From positions 122,898 through 186,897 of the forward strand of contig NZ_BCVA01000007.1 in the NCBI RefSeq assembly GCF_001591505.1: DNA of 64,000 nucleotides, in the 5' to 3' direction. The position numbers and the translations under genes are program-made. Of the stretch, positions 36,097 through 45,660 are shown piece after piece. The notes beneath the pieces were generated by a model. That model was given only the letters and a program-made list of their open reading frames with translations. It made no database searches and had not been told where the DNA came from. Positions within the stretch are counted from its first letter, which is position 1; every line of letters starts with the position of its first letter. Source of the stretch: Neobacillus niacini NBRC 15566 (GTDB taxonomy: Bacteria; Bacillota; Bacilli; Bacillales; Cytobacillaceae).

Positions 36097-36158
36097 TTCA
36101 TCGAATAAATAATAATAATTCGGTTGATTCTCTTGTATTTAAAGACGAGGTGTTCCTC

Positions 36159-36614
36159 TTGGTGAAGCTATTTATAGCGACTGTTATATTAGTTTTTTTA
36201 GTTGCCCTAAAAATGCCCAGAAAAAGAACCAGACACGAGTTACTAGCTACAATACAGTTTGCATTATTAATGAATTTTGTAACTGATTTGTATCTTGATT
36301 TAAAGTACAAACTTTACTGGTATTTTGATAAAGAGCAAATAGAATGGTTGTACCTATCTGTAGCCCTTGGTGAGGTTGCTGTACTGCTTATTATTTTTAA
36401 TTATTTTCCCCTGAAATCTAATGCCATTAAGAAATTTTTATATATCTTGGGATGGACCTGTATTCTTGTATTACTTGAATTGTATGCAGTTTATATTAGA
36501 GTTTTACATTATGGTGAATGGAACATAATCTATTCTGCGGTGGTTTATTTTATTTCGATGTACATACTTTATTTCGTATTAGACTACACGGCAGATAGAA
36601 GAGAAACTGAGTAA
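36159..36614 (+). CDS. membrane protein, CBO0543-like
   Basis: About 151 residues, four to five helices, with LYLDLKYKLYWYFDKEQIEW between helices two and three and HYGEWNIIYSAVVYF near the end. The ribosome site GAGGTG at 36147-36152 favours TTG 36159 or GTG 36162 over GTG 36150. Function unknown; three related membrane genes lie within 2 kb. Confidence 0.65.
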   Translation: MVKLFIATVILVFLVALKMPRKRTRHELLATIQFALLMNFVTDLYLDLKYKLYWYFDKEQIEWLYLSVALGEVAVLLIIFNYFPLKSNAIKKFLYILGWTCILVLLELYAVYIRVLHYGEWNIIYSAVVYFISMYILYFVLDYTADRRETE

Positions 36615-36813
36615 TAAAGTCGCACTTTCTTCCTAAACTAAAGGATTCGTTGATTCAAGCAGGATTAACGCTTCTTTTATCAACTTTATTGAAGAAACGA
36701 AGCAGAATAGTTCAAATTGAGATGCCAGCTTTAAGTCACCCTTGAAAGAAATTACGTATTAGCTATAAGAACTGGCAAGTATAAGAAAAGCACCCATATT
36801 TTATGAGTGCTTT

Positions 36814-37392
36814 CTATTCTCTATTCTGAGTTGAGGATTTAGGTTTATGTAATTTATGGAATAACCAGGTTATAACTTTGGCTATCAAAAGTACAAATAC
36901 GTATCCAAAAAATAAGTGAAAATAATTAATTTCACCGTACATTCTAAAAAGACCAGTACTTACTAATATAGGCTTTAAAATAAATGCAAATATTGCAGCA
37001 GTTATTATAGCGTATAGGTAATAATTTTTATGATTATTTAATGTCCATTGGTAAATGAGCATGAAAGCCACAGGGACCATGGAGGTGTCTAATGAGATGC
37101 TTGGCAGTGCAGGTATAACTTGATAAGGGTAATGCCAATACCCTCTATTTATACCGTATATATCGATAAATGTAAAAAAAACATGAACGTTATATCCATA
37201 AAAACCAATTAGAAATATTTTACTTCGGTCAATTTTGATAAAAAGAATAACCAATGGGACCAAAAGAATAACAATTAAAACCCAAAACTGCCATGTAGAA
37301 GGGTTAGAATAGTCTGTCCAATAATTAATTAAGTAATCGGTATTTTCTTTTCTACCGTATAGAATCTTGTCAAATTCATGTAAACGATCCAT
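36814..37392 (-). CDS. CBO0543 family membrane protein
   Basis: 192 residues from ATG 37392, which follows GGGAGGAG; the longer frame to 37419 has no site. Five hydrophobic helices and the family stretch GYWHYPYQVIPALPSISLD. Found widely in spore-forming Firmicutes; role unknown. Confidence 0.75.
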   Translation of the reverse strand: MDRLHEFDKILYGRKENTDYLINYWTDYSNPSTWQFWVLIVILLVPLVILFIKIDRSKIFLIGFYGYNVHVFFTFIDIYGINRGYWHYPYQVIPALPSISLDTSMVPVAFMLIYQWTLNNHKNYYLYAIITAAIFAFILKPILVSTGLFRMYGEINYFHLFFGYVFVLLIAKVITWLFHKLHKPKSSTQNRE

Positions 37393-37632
37393 TAAAAACT
37401 CCTCCCTAATGTTTGCCAATTACAGTTAGAATAACCTATTATATTTAGATTATTAGTAATTAAATAATGAAGATAATGATTCTGCATTTCGACAAATAGG
37501 TGTAATAAAAGCAAGTTGCTTCTTCAAGTACGTAGCAGGTTAGTGAATGACAGAAATGGTAATAGGATGTAAAAAGAGGCGAAATAAGGTAATAAATTTA
37601 AATATTTTAAAGTGAAACAAGGAGATGGTGAT

Positions 37633-37971
37633 ATGTCAGAAGAAGAATTATTCTCAAATAAGGCATCTAATGTTTATGAAATATATTCAAAAATACTCGA
37701 TTCATTGAAAGAAATAGGACCTTTTGAAACTGAGGTAAAAAAGACATCTATACATCTTTTGAATAAATCTTCCTTTGGAGGAGTTCACCCAAAAAAGAGA
37801 TGGTTAGATTTTAATTTAGTAACAAACCATCAAATTAAACACGAGAAGATAACTAAGATTGAACAAGTTTCCAAAAACAGATTTCATAATAACTTTAGAT
37901 TTCATAGTGTAGAAGAACTAAATAAAGAATTTTTAGTTCTTCTGAAAGAATCATATCGATTGATGAGTTAG
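37633..37971 (+). CDS. DUF5655 domain protein
   Basis: 112 residues. The DUF5655 pattern is clear: VKKTSIHLLNKSSFGGVHPKKRWLDF, then EQVSKNRFHNNFRF and a C-terminal LLKESYRL. Start ATG 37633 eight bases after AAGGAG. The family often occurs as a C-terminal domain; here it is free-standing. Function unknown. Confidence 0.75.
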   Translation: MSEEELFSNKASNVYEIYSKILDSLKEIGPFETEVKKTSIHLLNKSSFGGVHPKKRWLDFNLVTNHQIKHEKITKIEQVSKNRFHNNFRFHSVEELNKEFLVLLKESYRLMS

Positions 37972-37984
37972 TTAAGAAGGGATA

Positions 37985-38140
37985 TTTATTATCAATGAAG
38001 AGCATTTCTTAGGAATTATATCTGGTCTAAATATTTGGTTTATTATCTGTACTAATAATGCTTCCGATGAAATTTAAAGATAAACGTACTGCTATTATTG
38101 GTTCATTTATTAATCGATTTAGGGATAAGGAATTTTGATA
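37985..38140 (+). pseudogene. possible frameshifted membrane-protein remnant
   Basis: One frame reads FLGIISGLNIWFII, and a +1 shift continues as MLPMKFKDKRTAIIGSFI before a stop. It looks like a small protein with a frameshift near 38055. Nothing else recognised in 37972-38530. Confidence 0.3.
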
Positions 38141-38530
38141 GGGTTGTTAATTAGCCTCCAAGATGCATTAAATTACCCGATGCAAGAGCTAAAGATTGAG
38201 ATTGCTGAGGTGATCTTTTTGATTTTGGACGAAGCATTTAGCTTAGGAGCACATTTCTTCACAAAGTAAAAAAGCAAATTTTTCCAATTTCATTTATAAC
38301 AGCTTAACGTTGATTCGGGAAAATTGAACCTCGCTACCTGCCAATTGAATTCTTCTTCATCTGGAGATCTTTAAATTAAAATGTTTCCTTTCTTCTAACA
38401 AACTCATTAAATTTCGAAACCAATCATTCAATCATCTTTTCGTATAGAAAAACATATTAAGAAACATGCACTATAAAAAATATAAATCATATATAGGTGA
38501 TATCCCGTTTGAATGCTTGAGGAGGATATT

Positions 38531-39625
38531 ATGAAACCTATGTTACCTAGTGAAAAATATTTCGGTAATTTAGAACTAGTTTATGCATTTTATGGCGCTA
38601 TGCCTACAGGTGTTACTGTTTCAGAAACCGGTCGTATTTTCATTTGCTTTCCGAAATGGGGAGACGATGTTAAATTTACGGTGGGGGAAATTGTGGAGGA
38701 TAAATTGCAGCCTTATCCTAATTTACAAACCAATTTGGTTAATCCCGAGAATATCACAATGACTTTCATCAGTGTCCAAAGTGTTGTGGCTGATGGAAGG
38801 GGAACGCTTTGGGTATTAGATACAGCGGCACCCAATTTTTCTAAACCTATTAAAGGGGGGGCAAAGTTAGTTGCTGTTGATTTAGAAACCAATACAATAA
38901 GAAAGGTATATACCTTTACAGAAGATGTTGTCCTTCCTACAACGTATCTGAATGATGTCCGTTTTGATTTTCGTGTTGGAAAAGCAGGTTATGCCTATAT
39001 AACGGATTCTTCTTCAAGAGGACCTGGAGCTATTATTGTCGTAGATTTATCAAATGGAAATGCGTTTAGACGGTTAAATGGGGCAAATTCAACTTCACCC
39101 GATCCCTATTTTTTACCGAAAGTAGAAGGTCAAATTTTGATGAATCGAAACAAAGACGGTTCAACTTCTCCATTTAGATTGGCGTCTGATAGTCTTGCGA
39201 TTTCTCCCAATGGGAAGACATTATTTTTTGCTCCACTAACCAGTCGTCATTTGTTCTCGATCTCAACAGAAGCCCTGAGAGACAGAACGATACCGGACAT
39301 GGATTTACCTTATCATGTGGAGTATTGGGGAGAAAAAGGTGCGTCTGATGGAATGATCACCGATGCAAAGGGAACTGTTTATGCTGGGGACTATGAAAAT
39401 AACAGTATTCGAAAGATATTGCCGAATGGAGCAATGGAAACCATCGCACATGATCCAAGAATACTATGGCCGGATACTTTTTCAATTGGCCCTGATGGAT
39501 ACTTATATGTCATTGTAAACCAATTACATCGGCAGGCCAGATTTCATTATGGAAGAGATTTACGAGAAAAACCTTATAGTTTACTTCGTATGAAAATTGG
39601 CGAATTACCTGCTCCTGCCTTTTAA
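38531..39625 (+). CDS. yellow / major royal jelly protein-like beta-propeller
   Basis: 364 residues from ATG 38531, right after GAGGAGGAT. Repeated beta-blade pattern and family motifs: LWVLDTA (near 96), YLNDVRFD, YAYITDS, DSLAISPNGKTLFFAPL, SDGMITDAKGTVYAGD and WPDTFSIGPDGYLYV. No signal peptide, so cytoplasmic. Related to SMP-30/gluconolactonase propellers; a lactonase or ligand-binding role is possible. Confidence 0.82.
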   Translation: MKPMLPSEKYFGNLELVYAFYGAMPTGVTVSETGRIFICFPKWGDDVKFTVGEIVEDKLQPYPNLQTNLVNPENITMTFISVQSVVADGRGTLWVLDTAAPNFSKPIKGGAKLVAVDLETNTIRKVYTFTEDVVLPTTYLNDVRFDFRVGKAGYAYITDSSSRGPGAIIVVDLSNGNAFRRLNGANSTSPDPYFLPKVEGQILMNRNKDGSTSPFRLASDSLAISPNGKTLFFAPLTSRHLFSISTEALRDRTIPDMDLPYHVEYWGEKGASDGMITDAKGTVYAGDYENNSIRKILPNGAMETIAHDPRILWPDTFSIGPDGYLYVIVNQLHRQARFHYGRDLREKPYSLLRMKIGELPAPAF

Positions 39626-39632
39626 AAATATT

Positions 39633-39664
39633 GGTCTACTTCCTTCACAGCAGTAGGCCTTTTA
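39633..39664 (+). terminator. intrinsic terminator
   Basis: GGTCTACT / AGTAGGCC stem with an 11-base loop and TTTT after the yellow-like gene. Confidence 0.65.
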
Positions 39665-39915
39665 GAGGTTATAAAGCTACTCCTAGCCTTATTATGGATA
39701 GATTGCGGCTCCTCTGAAAGATCATAAACCCATGTTTAACTCTCTTTCTTAAATAAGTTTTTATTCTTTACAAATAGCATGAATGGCACTGGTCGTCTCC
39801 GCATTGACAGGGACGAGTAGAAAGAAAATGACGAATATTTTCTAGATCAAGGTATACCTGAGCAACCACTGAACAATTAACTATATGGTGGCGTATAAAG
39901 GTCAATTCAATAAAG

Positions 39916-39988
39916 AAAAAAGGTGTCTCTTTTGAGGAAGAATACGCTTCTGTGTCGTAAGTAAACTACTTTTTTCACACCTTTTTTT
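39916..39988 (+). other. long-loop hairpin in spacer
   Basis: AAAAAAGGTGT (39916-39926) and ACACCTTTTTT (39977-39987) pair around a loop of 50 bases. It lies about 65 bases before the SDR gene; terminator or attenuator. The rest of 39665-40052 shows nothing. Confidence 0.35.
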
Positions 39989-40052
39989 ACTATATTTGTA
40001 ATGAACAACATAAACATTCTATAGAACAAAATTATCTCTATAGGAGGTTTCC

Positions 40053-41033
40053 ATGGATCAAAAGGCTCAAAGTCGTCAATTAGACCAAATAAAGCAAATG
40101 CAAGAAATGTTTAAAGAGAACATGAAAATTCAGCCTTATCCCATGTACCCTAACTATGGGAAAATCACACGTTACCAAGAAATTCCGATAAGTTTACCTG
40201 AACAGCGCCAGCTGCGCCATCCCGGAGTGGAAAAATTAATGGTTCCCCTTCCAATTATTGAAAATCCTAACTATAAAGGGAGTGGAAAGTTATCAGGAAA
40301 AGTAGCACTTATTACAGGGGGTGACAGTGGTATTGGTGCAGCAGTAGCAATTGCGTTTGCTAAAGAAGGCGCAGATGTTGCTATTTCATACTTAGATGAA
40401 CATGAGGATGCAAATAGAACAAAAACGAGGATTGAACAACTCGGACAACGTTGTTTATTAATGCCTGGTGACTTGCGGGACAAACAACAGTGTGTCTCCA
40501 TTGTAGAACAAACAGTAAATACGTTTGGACGTCTCGATATTCTTTGTAACCACGTTGGTATCCAATTTCAACAGCTAAGTCTGCTAGACATTACAGATGA
40601 ACAATTCGATGACACCTTCAAAGTTAATATATACTCTCATTTTTACACAACAAGGGCAGCGCTTCCTCATTTAAAACCGGGAAGCTCAATCATTGGCACT
40701 TCTTCAGTGGTGACGTATGTAGGTGAGCAGCAAATGATTGATTATACGGCCACAAAAGGCGCAATAGTTGGCTGGACACGTGCCTTGGCTAAAAATGTCG
40801 TGAAACAAGGGATCCGAGTCAATGCCGTCGCCCCCGGCCGAATTTGGACCCCACTTATTTCAGCAAGTTTCTCGTCAGACCAAGTGGCTGTTTATGGAGC
40901 ATTTAATCCAATGGAACGAGTTGCCCATCCATTTGAACTCGCACCAACCTTTGTCTATCTTGCTTCTGATGATTCTCGTTTTGTTACTGGTCAAGTTCTT
41001 CATGTTGATGGGGGAGAATCCACAAATTCCTAA
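40053..41033 (+). CDS. SDR family oxidoreductase with N-terminal extension
   Basis: 326 residues. The first 75 residues ([24 protein letters not shown]) are the extension seen in the YhdF/YhxC type of stress-related SDRs. The Rossmann core has TGGDSGIG (88-95), NHVG in place of NNAG, and the catalytic Ser216/217, Tyr230 and Lys234. NAD(P)-dependent, substrate unknown. Ribosome site TAGGAGG. Confidence 0.87.
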   Translation: MDQKAQSRQLDQIKQMQEMFKENMKIQPYPMYPNYGKITRYQEIPISLPEQRQLRHPGVEKLMVPLPIIENPNYKGSGKLSGKVALITGGDSGIGAAVAIAFAKEGADVAISYLDEHEDANRTKTRIEQLGQRCLLMPGDLRDKQQCVSIVEQTVNTFGRLDILCNHVGIQFQQLSLLDITDEQFDDTFKVNIYSHFYTTRAALPHLKPGSSIIGTSSVVTYVGEQQMIDYTATKGAIVGWTRALAKNVVKQGIRVNAVAPGRIWTPLISASFSSDQVAVYGAFNPMERVAHPFELAPTFVYLASDDSRFVTGQVLHVDGGESTNS

Positions 41034-41051
41034 TGGAAGGGGTTTACAATT

Positions 41052-41216
41052 TTGAGATTTGAATTTAATCCAGAAGTAAAGTTATTGCTAGTAAACCATT
41101 CAAATGAAAAAGTAACGATGGTCTATATGGAGGATTCCTGGCCAATGTCTAAAATTGCACTTAGACCACCATATTATTGCTACCCAAGTTACGAGCTGAA
41201 TTATCCAAAAATCTAA
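41052..41216 (+). CDS. 54-residue orphan protein
   Basis: TTG start nine bases after GGAAGGGG. Composition is aromatic and proline-rich at the end (RPPYYCYPSYELNYPKI). It begins 18 bases after the SDR stop and ends just before a long hairpin, so it is probably co-transcribed with the SDR. No family recognised. Confidence 0.5.
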   Translation: MRFEFNPEVKLLLVNHSNEKVTMVYMEDSWPMSKIALRPPYYCYPSYELNYPKI

Positions 41217-41223
41217 ATAATAG

Positions 41224-41276
41224 CACTTGACACTTGCATTTTTAGGGGTGAAATTTAAAAATGCAAGTGTCAAGTG
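41224..41276 (+). terminator. perfect 20-bp hairpin
   Basis: CACTTGACACTTGCATTTTT (41224-41243) pairs with 41257-41276 without mismatch. T-rich sequence follows about 10 bases later. It closes the SDR transcript and directly abuts the truncated gene at 41277. Confidence 0.6.
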
Positions 41277-41597
41277 TATAAAAATATTTTTTTGTATTTT
41301 GAGCTATTATTAGAATTCAAAAGGGTACAAGCACCATCAAGGGAAGGGGCAGGTTGTATAAAGTATGACTTGCACCAATCTGAAGACCAAACTTTTGATT
41401 TATTTGAAGTGTGGAAGGATGAGGAAGCGCTGGAACGCCATATTCAGTCTACTCATTATCAGGAATACAAGAACAATATTGCAGACCTTGTATTAAATAG
41501 AGAAGTCTATAAGCTGAACATAATGGAATTAGTTCAAAGATTAAGTTGCGGAATAGTCGAACCTGCAATTTGCAGGTTTTTTAGTGACCTTTTTTAA
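41277..41597 (+). pseudogene. truncated ABM-domain (quinol monooxygenase-like) gene
   Basis: The middle (SREGAGCIKYDLHQSEDQ, FEVWKDEEALERHIQS) is a clear antibiotic-biosynthesis-monooxygenase domain, but the N-terminal beta strand is missing and there is no ribosome site. The reading frame runs on through a terminator hairpin (41560-41578) into unrelated residues. A remnant missing both ends. Confidence 0.65.
41560..41583 (+). terminator. intrinsic terminator
   Basis: AACCTGC / GCAGGTT stem and a T tract, lying inside the apparent frame of the ABM remnant. Confidence 0.65.
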
Positions 41598-41758
41598 GTG
41601 GGAGCTTCTCACGGTATCTCCCTTCCAAACAAATGATTTGATTTGGAAGCACCAGATAGATAAGATAGTAATATCGCGAATTACCGATTTGGCGTGATAC
41701 TTGAGATCATCTATCCAGCTTCCATTGGGATAGTGATAATCGATATAGAAAGAGGCAA

Positions 41759-42106
41759 ATGACATTGAAGCAGGAAATGGAACGCTTAAATGATGAGCAA
41801 GCCGTTGAAATTTTTAAGGCATTGTCGAACCAGACTAGGGTGAGCATTCTTCAAATGTTAAAAGATCCCAACAGTCATTTTTCACCGCAAGCCCATATTA
41901 TTGCTGATGAAGGATTTGAAGGCGGGGTGTGCGTAGGGGATATCCGAAGCAAGGCCGGGATTTCGCAATCCACTACTTCACAGTATTTATCGATTCTGCT
42001 GCAAAGCGGACTGGTTGAAATGAAGCGAATCGGACAATGGACGTATTATCGCCGTAATGAGGAGACGATTAAAAAGTTCGAAAAATACATTGGTACAAAA
42101 ATTTAA
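41759..42106 (+). CDS. ArsR family transcriptional regulator
   Basis: 115 residues, winged helix: IFKALSNQTRVSILQMLKD, recognition helix AGISQSTTSQYLSILLQSG, wing VEMKRIGQWTYYRRN. No CxC metal site is evident apart from a single Cys near 58, so the effector may be redox or an organic ligand. Starts the operon with two luciferase-like monooxygenases, 11 bases apart from the first. Confidence 0.85.
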   Translation: MTLKQEMERLNDEQAVEIFKALSNQTRVSILQMLKDPNSHFSPQAHIIADEGFEGGVCVGDIRSKAGISQSTTSQYLSILLQSGLVEMKRIGQWTYYRRNEETIKKFEKYIGTKI

Positions 42107-42117
42107 GGAGAATTGAA

Positions 42118-43077
42118 GTGAGTTTATTACAGCATCGAGCATTTAACAGGTTGTACCAACAGGATAAAATGACGCTTGGTTTCGCGATTCCGACGGCAAG
42201 GATGTCCAAATATCCGATTATGGAAAATCAGCTGTCGCTTGCCCGCAAAATTGAAGACCATGGTTTCGCGGCATTGTGGCTTCGGGACGTTACGATTCAG
42301 AATTTGAATATTGATGATAATGGTCAAATGTATGATGTATGGATTTATTTGACCTATCTTGCAGCCCATACCAAGGATATTGCACTTGGGACGGCGAGTG
42401 TGGTCCTCCCGCTGCGCCATCCTGTCCGAGTGGCAAAGGAAGTATCATCTATTGACCGGTTGTTTCCCGAACGACTGATCATGGGAGTGGCTTCAGGAGA
42501 CCGGGATAAAGATTTCACAGCTTTGGGAATATCCAAGCTCGAAAGTGGAGGGCTGTTTAAAAAGAATTATGCATTCCTTGAACAGCTGTTAAAGGAGGAC
42601 AATCCGACAATCAACAGCGATTTAGGCATCATGGATGGAACGGATATGAGAATGATCCCCAAACCTTTTTCTGCGATTCCGACCATGGTGACAGGATTCA
42701 GCAATCAAGCGATTGAATGGATCGCCCAGAATGGGGACGGCTGGATCCAGTACCCGAGGATTATCCCACATCAAACTCAATTGATTAATGAGTATCGCAA
42801 GTTGTCGGAAATTCACGCCCCAGGAGTGTTTAAACCTTTCACTCAGACTCTATTTATCGATTTATCGGAAAATCCCGATGATGCTCCTGTTCCGATTCCG
42901 TTAGGATTTCGTGTAGGGCGTAAACAATTATTAGAAATTCTATATCAATTTCAATCCATTGGTGTCAATCACCTGGCATTTGTATTGTATTTTTCAAAGC
43001 GCCCTCCCGAGGAAGTCATACAGGAGCTTGGAGAGTTTGTGCGGCCTTACTTTCCGACTCATGAAATTCCAGTATGA
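42118..43077 (+). CDS. luciferase-like (LLM) flavin oxidoreductase 1
   Basis: 319 residues of the LLM class, F420/FMN-dependent TIM-barrel enzymes. Family stretches: [47 protein letters not shown] start 42118 with AAGGAG upstream. It overlaps the longer reading of the next gene by four bases. Probably a flavin-dependent monooxygenase with unknown organic substrate. Confidence 0.82.
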   Translation: MSLLQHRAFNRLYQQDKMTLGFAIPTARMSKYPIMENQLSLARKIEDHGFAALWLRDVTIQNLNIDDNGQMYDVWIYLTYLAAHTKDIALGTASVVLPLRHPVRVAKEVSSIDRLFPERLIMGVASGDRDKDFTALGISKLESGGLFKKNYAFLEQLLKEDNPTINSDLGIMDGTDMRMIPKPFSAIPTMVTGFSNQAIEWIAQNGDGWIQYPRIIPHQTQLINEYRKLSEIHAPGVFKPFTQTLFIDLSENPDDAPVPIPLGFRVGRKQLLEILYQFQSIGVNHLAFVLYFSKRPPEEVIQELGEFVRPYFPTHEIPV

Positions 43078-43118
43078 GATTTGTTTTTAAAAAATTGATA
43101 AGGGAAGAAGATGAACTT

Positions 43119-44141
43119 ATGTCTAAACATGCAAATAAACTAAACGAAATTCCATTCTCGGTGCTTGATCTTTCGCCGATAACAGCCGGAAGTACTCCAG
43201 CCGAGTCTTTTCGCCATACATTGGAGCTCGCACAGCTTACTGAAAAACTTGGTTACAACCGTTTTTGGCTCGCTGAACATCATAATATGCCGTTTATCGC
43301 CAGTTCCGCCACTTCTGTGGTGATGTCCCATGTGGCGGCCGGTACATCAAAAATCAGGATTGGTTCAGGAGGAATCATGCTGCCGAATCACGCACCGCTC
43401 GTCATTGCTGAGCAGTTTGGCACTCTTGAATCATTATATCCTGGGCGAATTGATCTTGGTCTGGGGCGGGCACCTGGTACAGATCAGGGGACCGCTCGTG
43501 CATTGAGACGCAACTTGGGAAGTACCGGAGATGACTTTTCTGAGCAATTAGCGGAACTTCGCGGTTACTTTGATCCATCCCTGGCACAAGGGAACCCTAT
43601 AAAAGCGATTCCAGGTGAAGGTTTGAATATTCCAGTCTGGCTGCTGGGTTCAAGCGGCTTCAGTGCGCAGCTGGCCGGAGAACTAGGTTTGCCATTCGCA
43701 TTTGCCGCCCATTTCTCGCCACTTAACACTCTGGGTGCTCTACAGATCTATCGCAAGGCGTTTAGGCCTTCGAATGTTCTCGATAAGCCATATGCGATGG
43801 TGGCATTGAATATCATTACAGCAGAAACGGATAAAGAGGCAAAGCGCCTTTTTACAACAATACAGCAGCAATTTTTGAATTTGATGAGTGGCAACCTTAC
43901 ACCGCTTCAACCACCGGTAGATGACATATCCGAAGTGGCCAGCAGCTACCAATTAAAGGCTCTCGAGCAGCAATTAGGCTCATCGATTGTTGGCAGCCAG
44001 CAGACGGTAAAGGACAAGCTGCATACATTTTTGGAGGAGAGCCAAGCAGATGAAATCATGGCCATTGCCCAAGTTTACGACCACAAAGCTCGCCTGCATT
44101 CATACGAGCTTCTGGCAGAAATTACAAAAAGCGAAAGGTAA
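43119..44141 (+). CDS. luciferase-like (LLM) flavin oxidoreductase 2
   Basis: 340 residues from ATG 43119 (AGGGAAGAAG upstream); an earlier ATG at 43074 gives ATGA coupling. Hallmarks of the YceB-like LLM group: [56 protein letters not shown] and [10 protein letters not shown]. Same operon as ArsR and LLM 1. Confidence 0.85.
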   Translation: MSKHANKLNEIPFSVLDLSPITAGSTPAESFRHTLELAQLTEKLGYNRFWLAEHHNMPFIASSATSVVMSHVAAGTSKIRIGSGGIMLPNHAPLVIAEQFGTLESLYPGRIDLGLGRAPGTDQGTARALRRNLGSTGDDFSEQLAELRGYFDPSLAQGNPIKAIPGEGLNIPVWLLGSSGFSAQLAGELGLPFAFAAHFSPLNTLGALQIYRKAFRPSNVLDKPYAMVALNIITAETDKEAKRLFTTIQQQFLNLMSGNLTPLQPPVDDISEVASSYQLKALEQQLGSSIVGSQQTVKDKLHTFLEESQADEIMAIAQVYDHKARLHSYELLAEITKSER

Positions 44142-44281
44142 AAAGGAGGACATCAGCAAGGAAACCTTTTTGATTTTTCTAGGGAATTGAATATGGATGA
44201 AACCGTGAAATCATGTTATGAGGTTGCTTACAGGAATCCTTAATTTAAAAGATAAAAGTTGTTAGAATAGGAGACAATGAT

Positions 44282-44581
44282 ATGAACTGCAAAATTAACC
44301 GAAATGCTGCTAAAGTGCTGAAACAAATGTTGGAAAGTGAAGAGGCTGAAGGGAAAATGGTTCGTGTTTACGTTACATTGGACCATGGGGACCATGCCCA
44401 TTATGAAGTAAAACTTGATACGCCCACGGACCATGATGAAATTGTGAAAACAGACAAAGGCATTGATGTTTTACTTGATAAAAGGGAACCGTTTTTAGAT
44501 GGGGTTTGGATCAAATATTTCTATGTGCCGGAAGCAGGATTTGACATCACGAATTCTTCCAAAGGGCATCACCATCTTTAA
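44282..44581 (+). CDS. HesB/IscA-like protein lacking cluster cysteines
   Basis: 99 residues, with the HesB-fold pattern (AAKVLKQMLESEEAEGKMVRVYV, then GIDVLLDKREPFLDGVWIKYF). The three conserved cysteines of A-type Fe-S carriers are absent (the only Cys is residue 3), while the C-terminus ends GHHHL. It cannot be a standard Fe-S carrier. AGGAG precedes ATG 44282. Confidence 0.7.
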   Translation: MNCKINRNAAKVLKQMLESEEAEGKMVRVYVTLDHGDHAHYEVKLDTPTDHDEIVKTDKGIDVLLDKREPFLDGVWIKYFYVPEAGFDITNSSKGHHHL

Positions 44582-44771
44582 ACACGTAACAGAGCATACT
44601 AAATGTTTTTATACCTTCATATATCTAGCAGTATCATATACTAAACACAGTAGATTACTTGTATTAATTGTATTTAATGAGAATAATACCAACGATGTTT
44701 TATAATTTTAAATTAATACTTCAAAATGAATTTCAATACAAAAAATGTTTTAAGAAGGAAGGGTTTTTACT

Positions 44772-45488
44772 ATGTCATTAAATGGTAAACGAGTAGTTGT
44801 TTTAGGGGGTACTTCTGGTATTGGTTTAGCAACTGCCAAAGCGTTTCTCGATCAATCTGCTCAAGTGATCATTGCCAGCCGTTCTGTTTCCAAATTAAAT
44901 GAAGCAAAACAAGTTCTTGGTGGCAATGTAGAAGGAAATGAAATCGATTTTCGAAGCGAAGAAAAAGTAGCAGAATTTTTCAGCAAGGTTGGTAAATTTG
45001 ACCACCTTGTGGTAACAGCCGGAGAAGGCGCAATGGGGCACTTTAGCGAATTGCCTGTGGCAAGTGCTAAAGAGGCGTTTGATAGTAAGTTCTGGGGGCA
45101 ATATATTACCGTCCGTTCAGCACTTCCATATTTAAACAATGAGAGCTCGATCACCTTAACCTCTGGTGTATATGGCGTTCGTCCTCCTCAAGGCGCTACT
45201 ACGTTAGCGGCAATCAATTCAGCCATTGAAGGATTGGTTCGAGGACTTTCTGTAGACCTAGCCCCTATTAGGGTAAACGTGGTTTCACCTGGAATTGTAG
45301 ACACTCCAATTTATGCTGGAATGCCAGATGATCAAAGGCAAGCACTGTTCAACGGCATTGCACAACAGCTCCCTGTTGGACGTATTGCAAAGCCGGAAGA
45401 CATAGCTGAAACCTATGTATACCTTGCTAAAAATGGTTTTACTACTGGTACGGCTGTTCTTATTGATGGTGGAGCCCGCCTAGTATAA
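44772..45488 (+). CDS. SDR family protein without canonical Tyr-x-x-x-Lys
   Basis: 238 residues. The Rossmann motif GGTSGIG (12-18) and Ser131 (LTSGVYG) are present, but where YxxxK should follow the sequence reads TTLAAINSA (143-151), without Tyr or Lys. The C-terminal VNVVSPGIVDTP is standard. Divergent SDRs with this change are known as a group; activity is uncertain. AGAAGGAAGG ribosome site. Confidence 0.8.
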   Translation: MSLNGKRVVVLGGTSGIGLATAKAFLDQSAQVIIASRSVSKLNEAKQVLGGNVEGNEIDFRSEEKVAEFFSKVGKFDHLVVTAGEGAMGHFSELPVASAKEAFDSKFWGQYITVRSALPYLNNESSITLTSGVYGVRPPQGATTLAAINSAIEGLVRGLSVDLAPIRVNVVSPGIVDTPIYAGMPDDQRQALFNGIAQQLPVGRIAKPEDIAETYVYLAKNGFTTGTAVLIDGGARLV

Positions 45489-45589
45489 TGGCCTAAATGG
45501 ATGTTGAACGGAAGCTTATCATCCTGCCAAGCAGCTGTTCTAACTAAAGCAGAAATAAGGTAAGAATTAAGTGATATACTGGTGGCAAT

Positions 45590-45622
45590 ACTGCAAAAGA
45601 GTATTGCCACCTTTTTTGTTAA
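45590..45622 (+). terminator. intrinsic terminator
   Basis: GGTGGCAATAC / GTATTGCCACC stem followed by TTTTTT after the SDR gene. Confidence 0.75.
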
Positions 45623-45660
45623 TAAGTACAAAAAAAAACAAAAGGAAGTGTTGATTTTTA

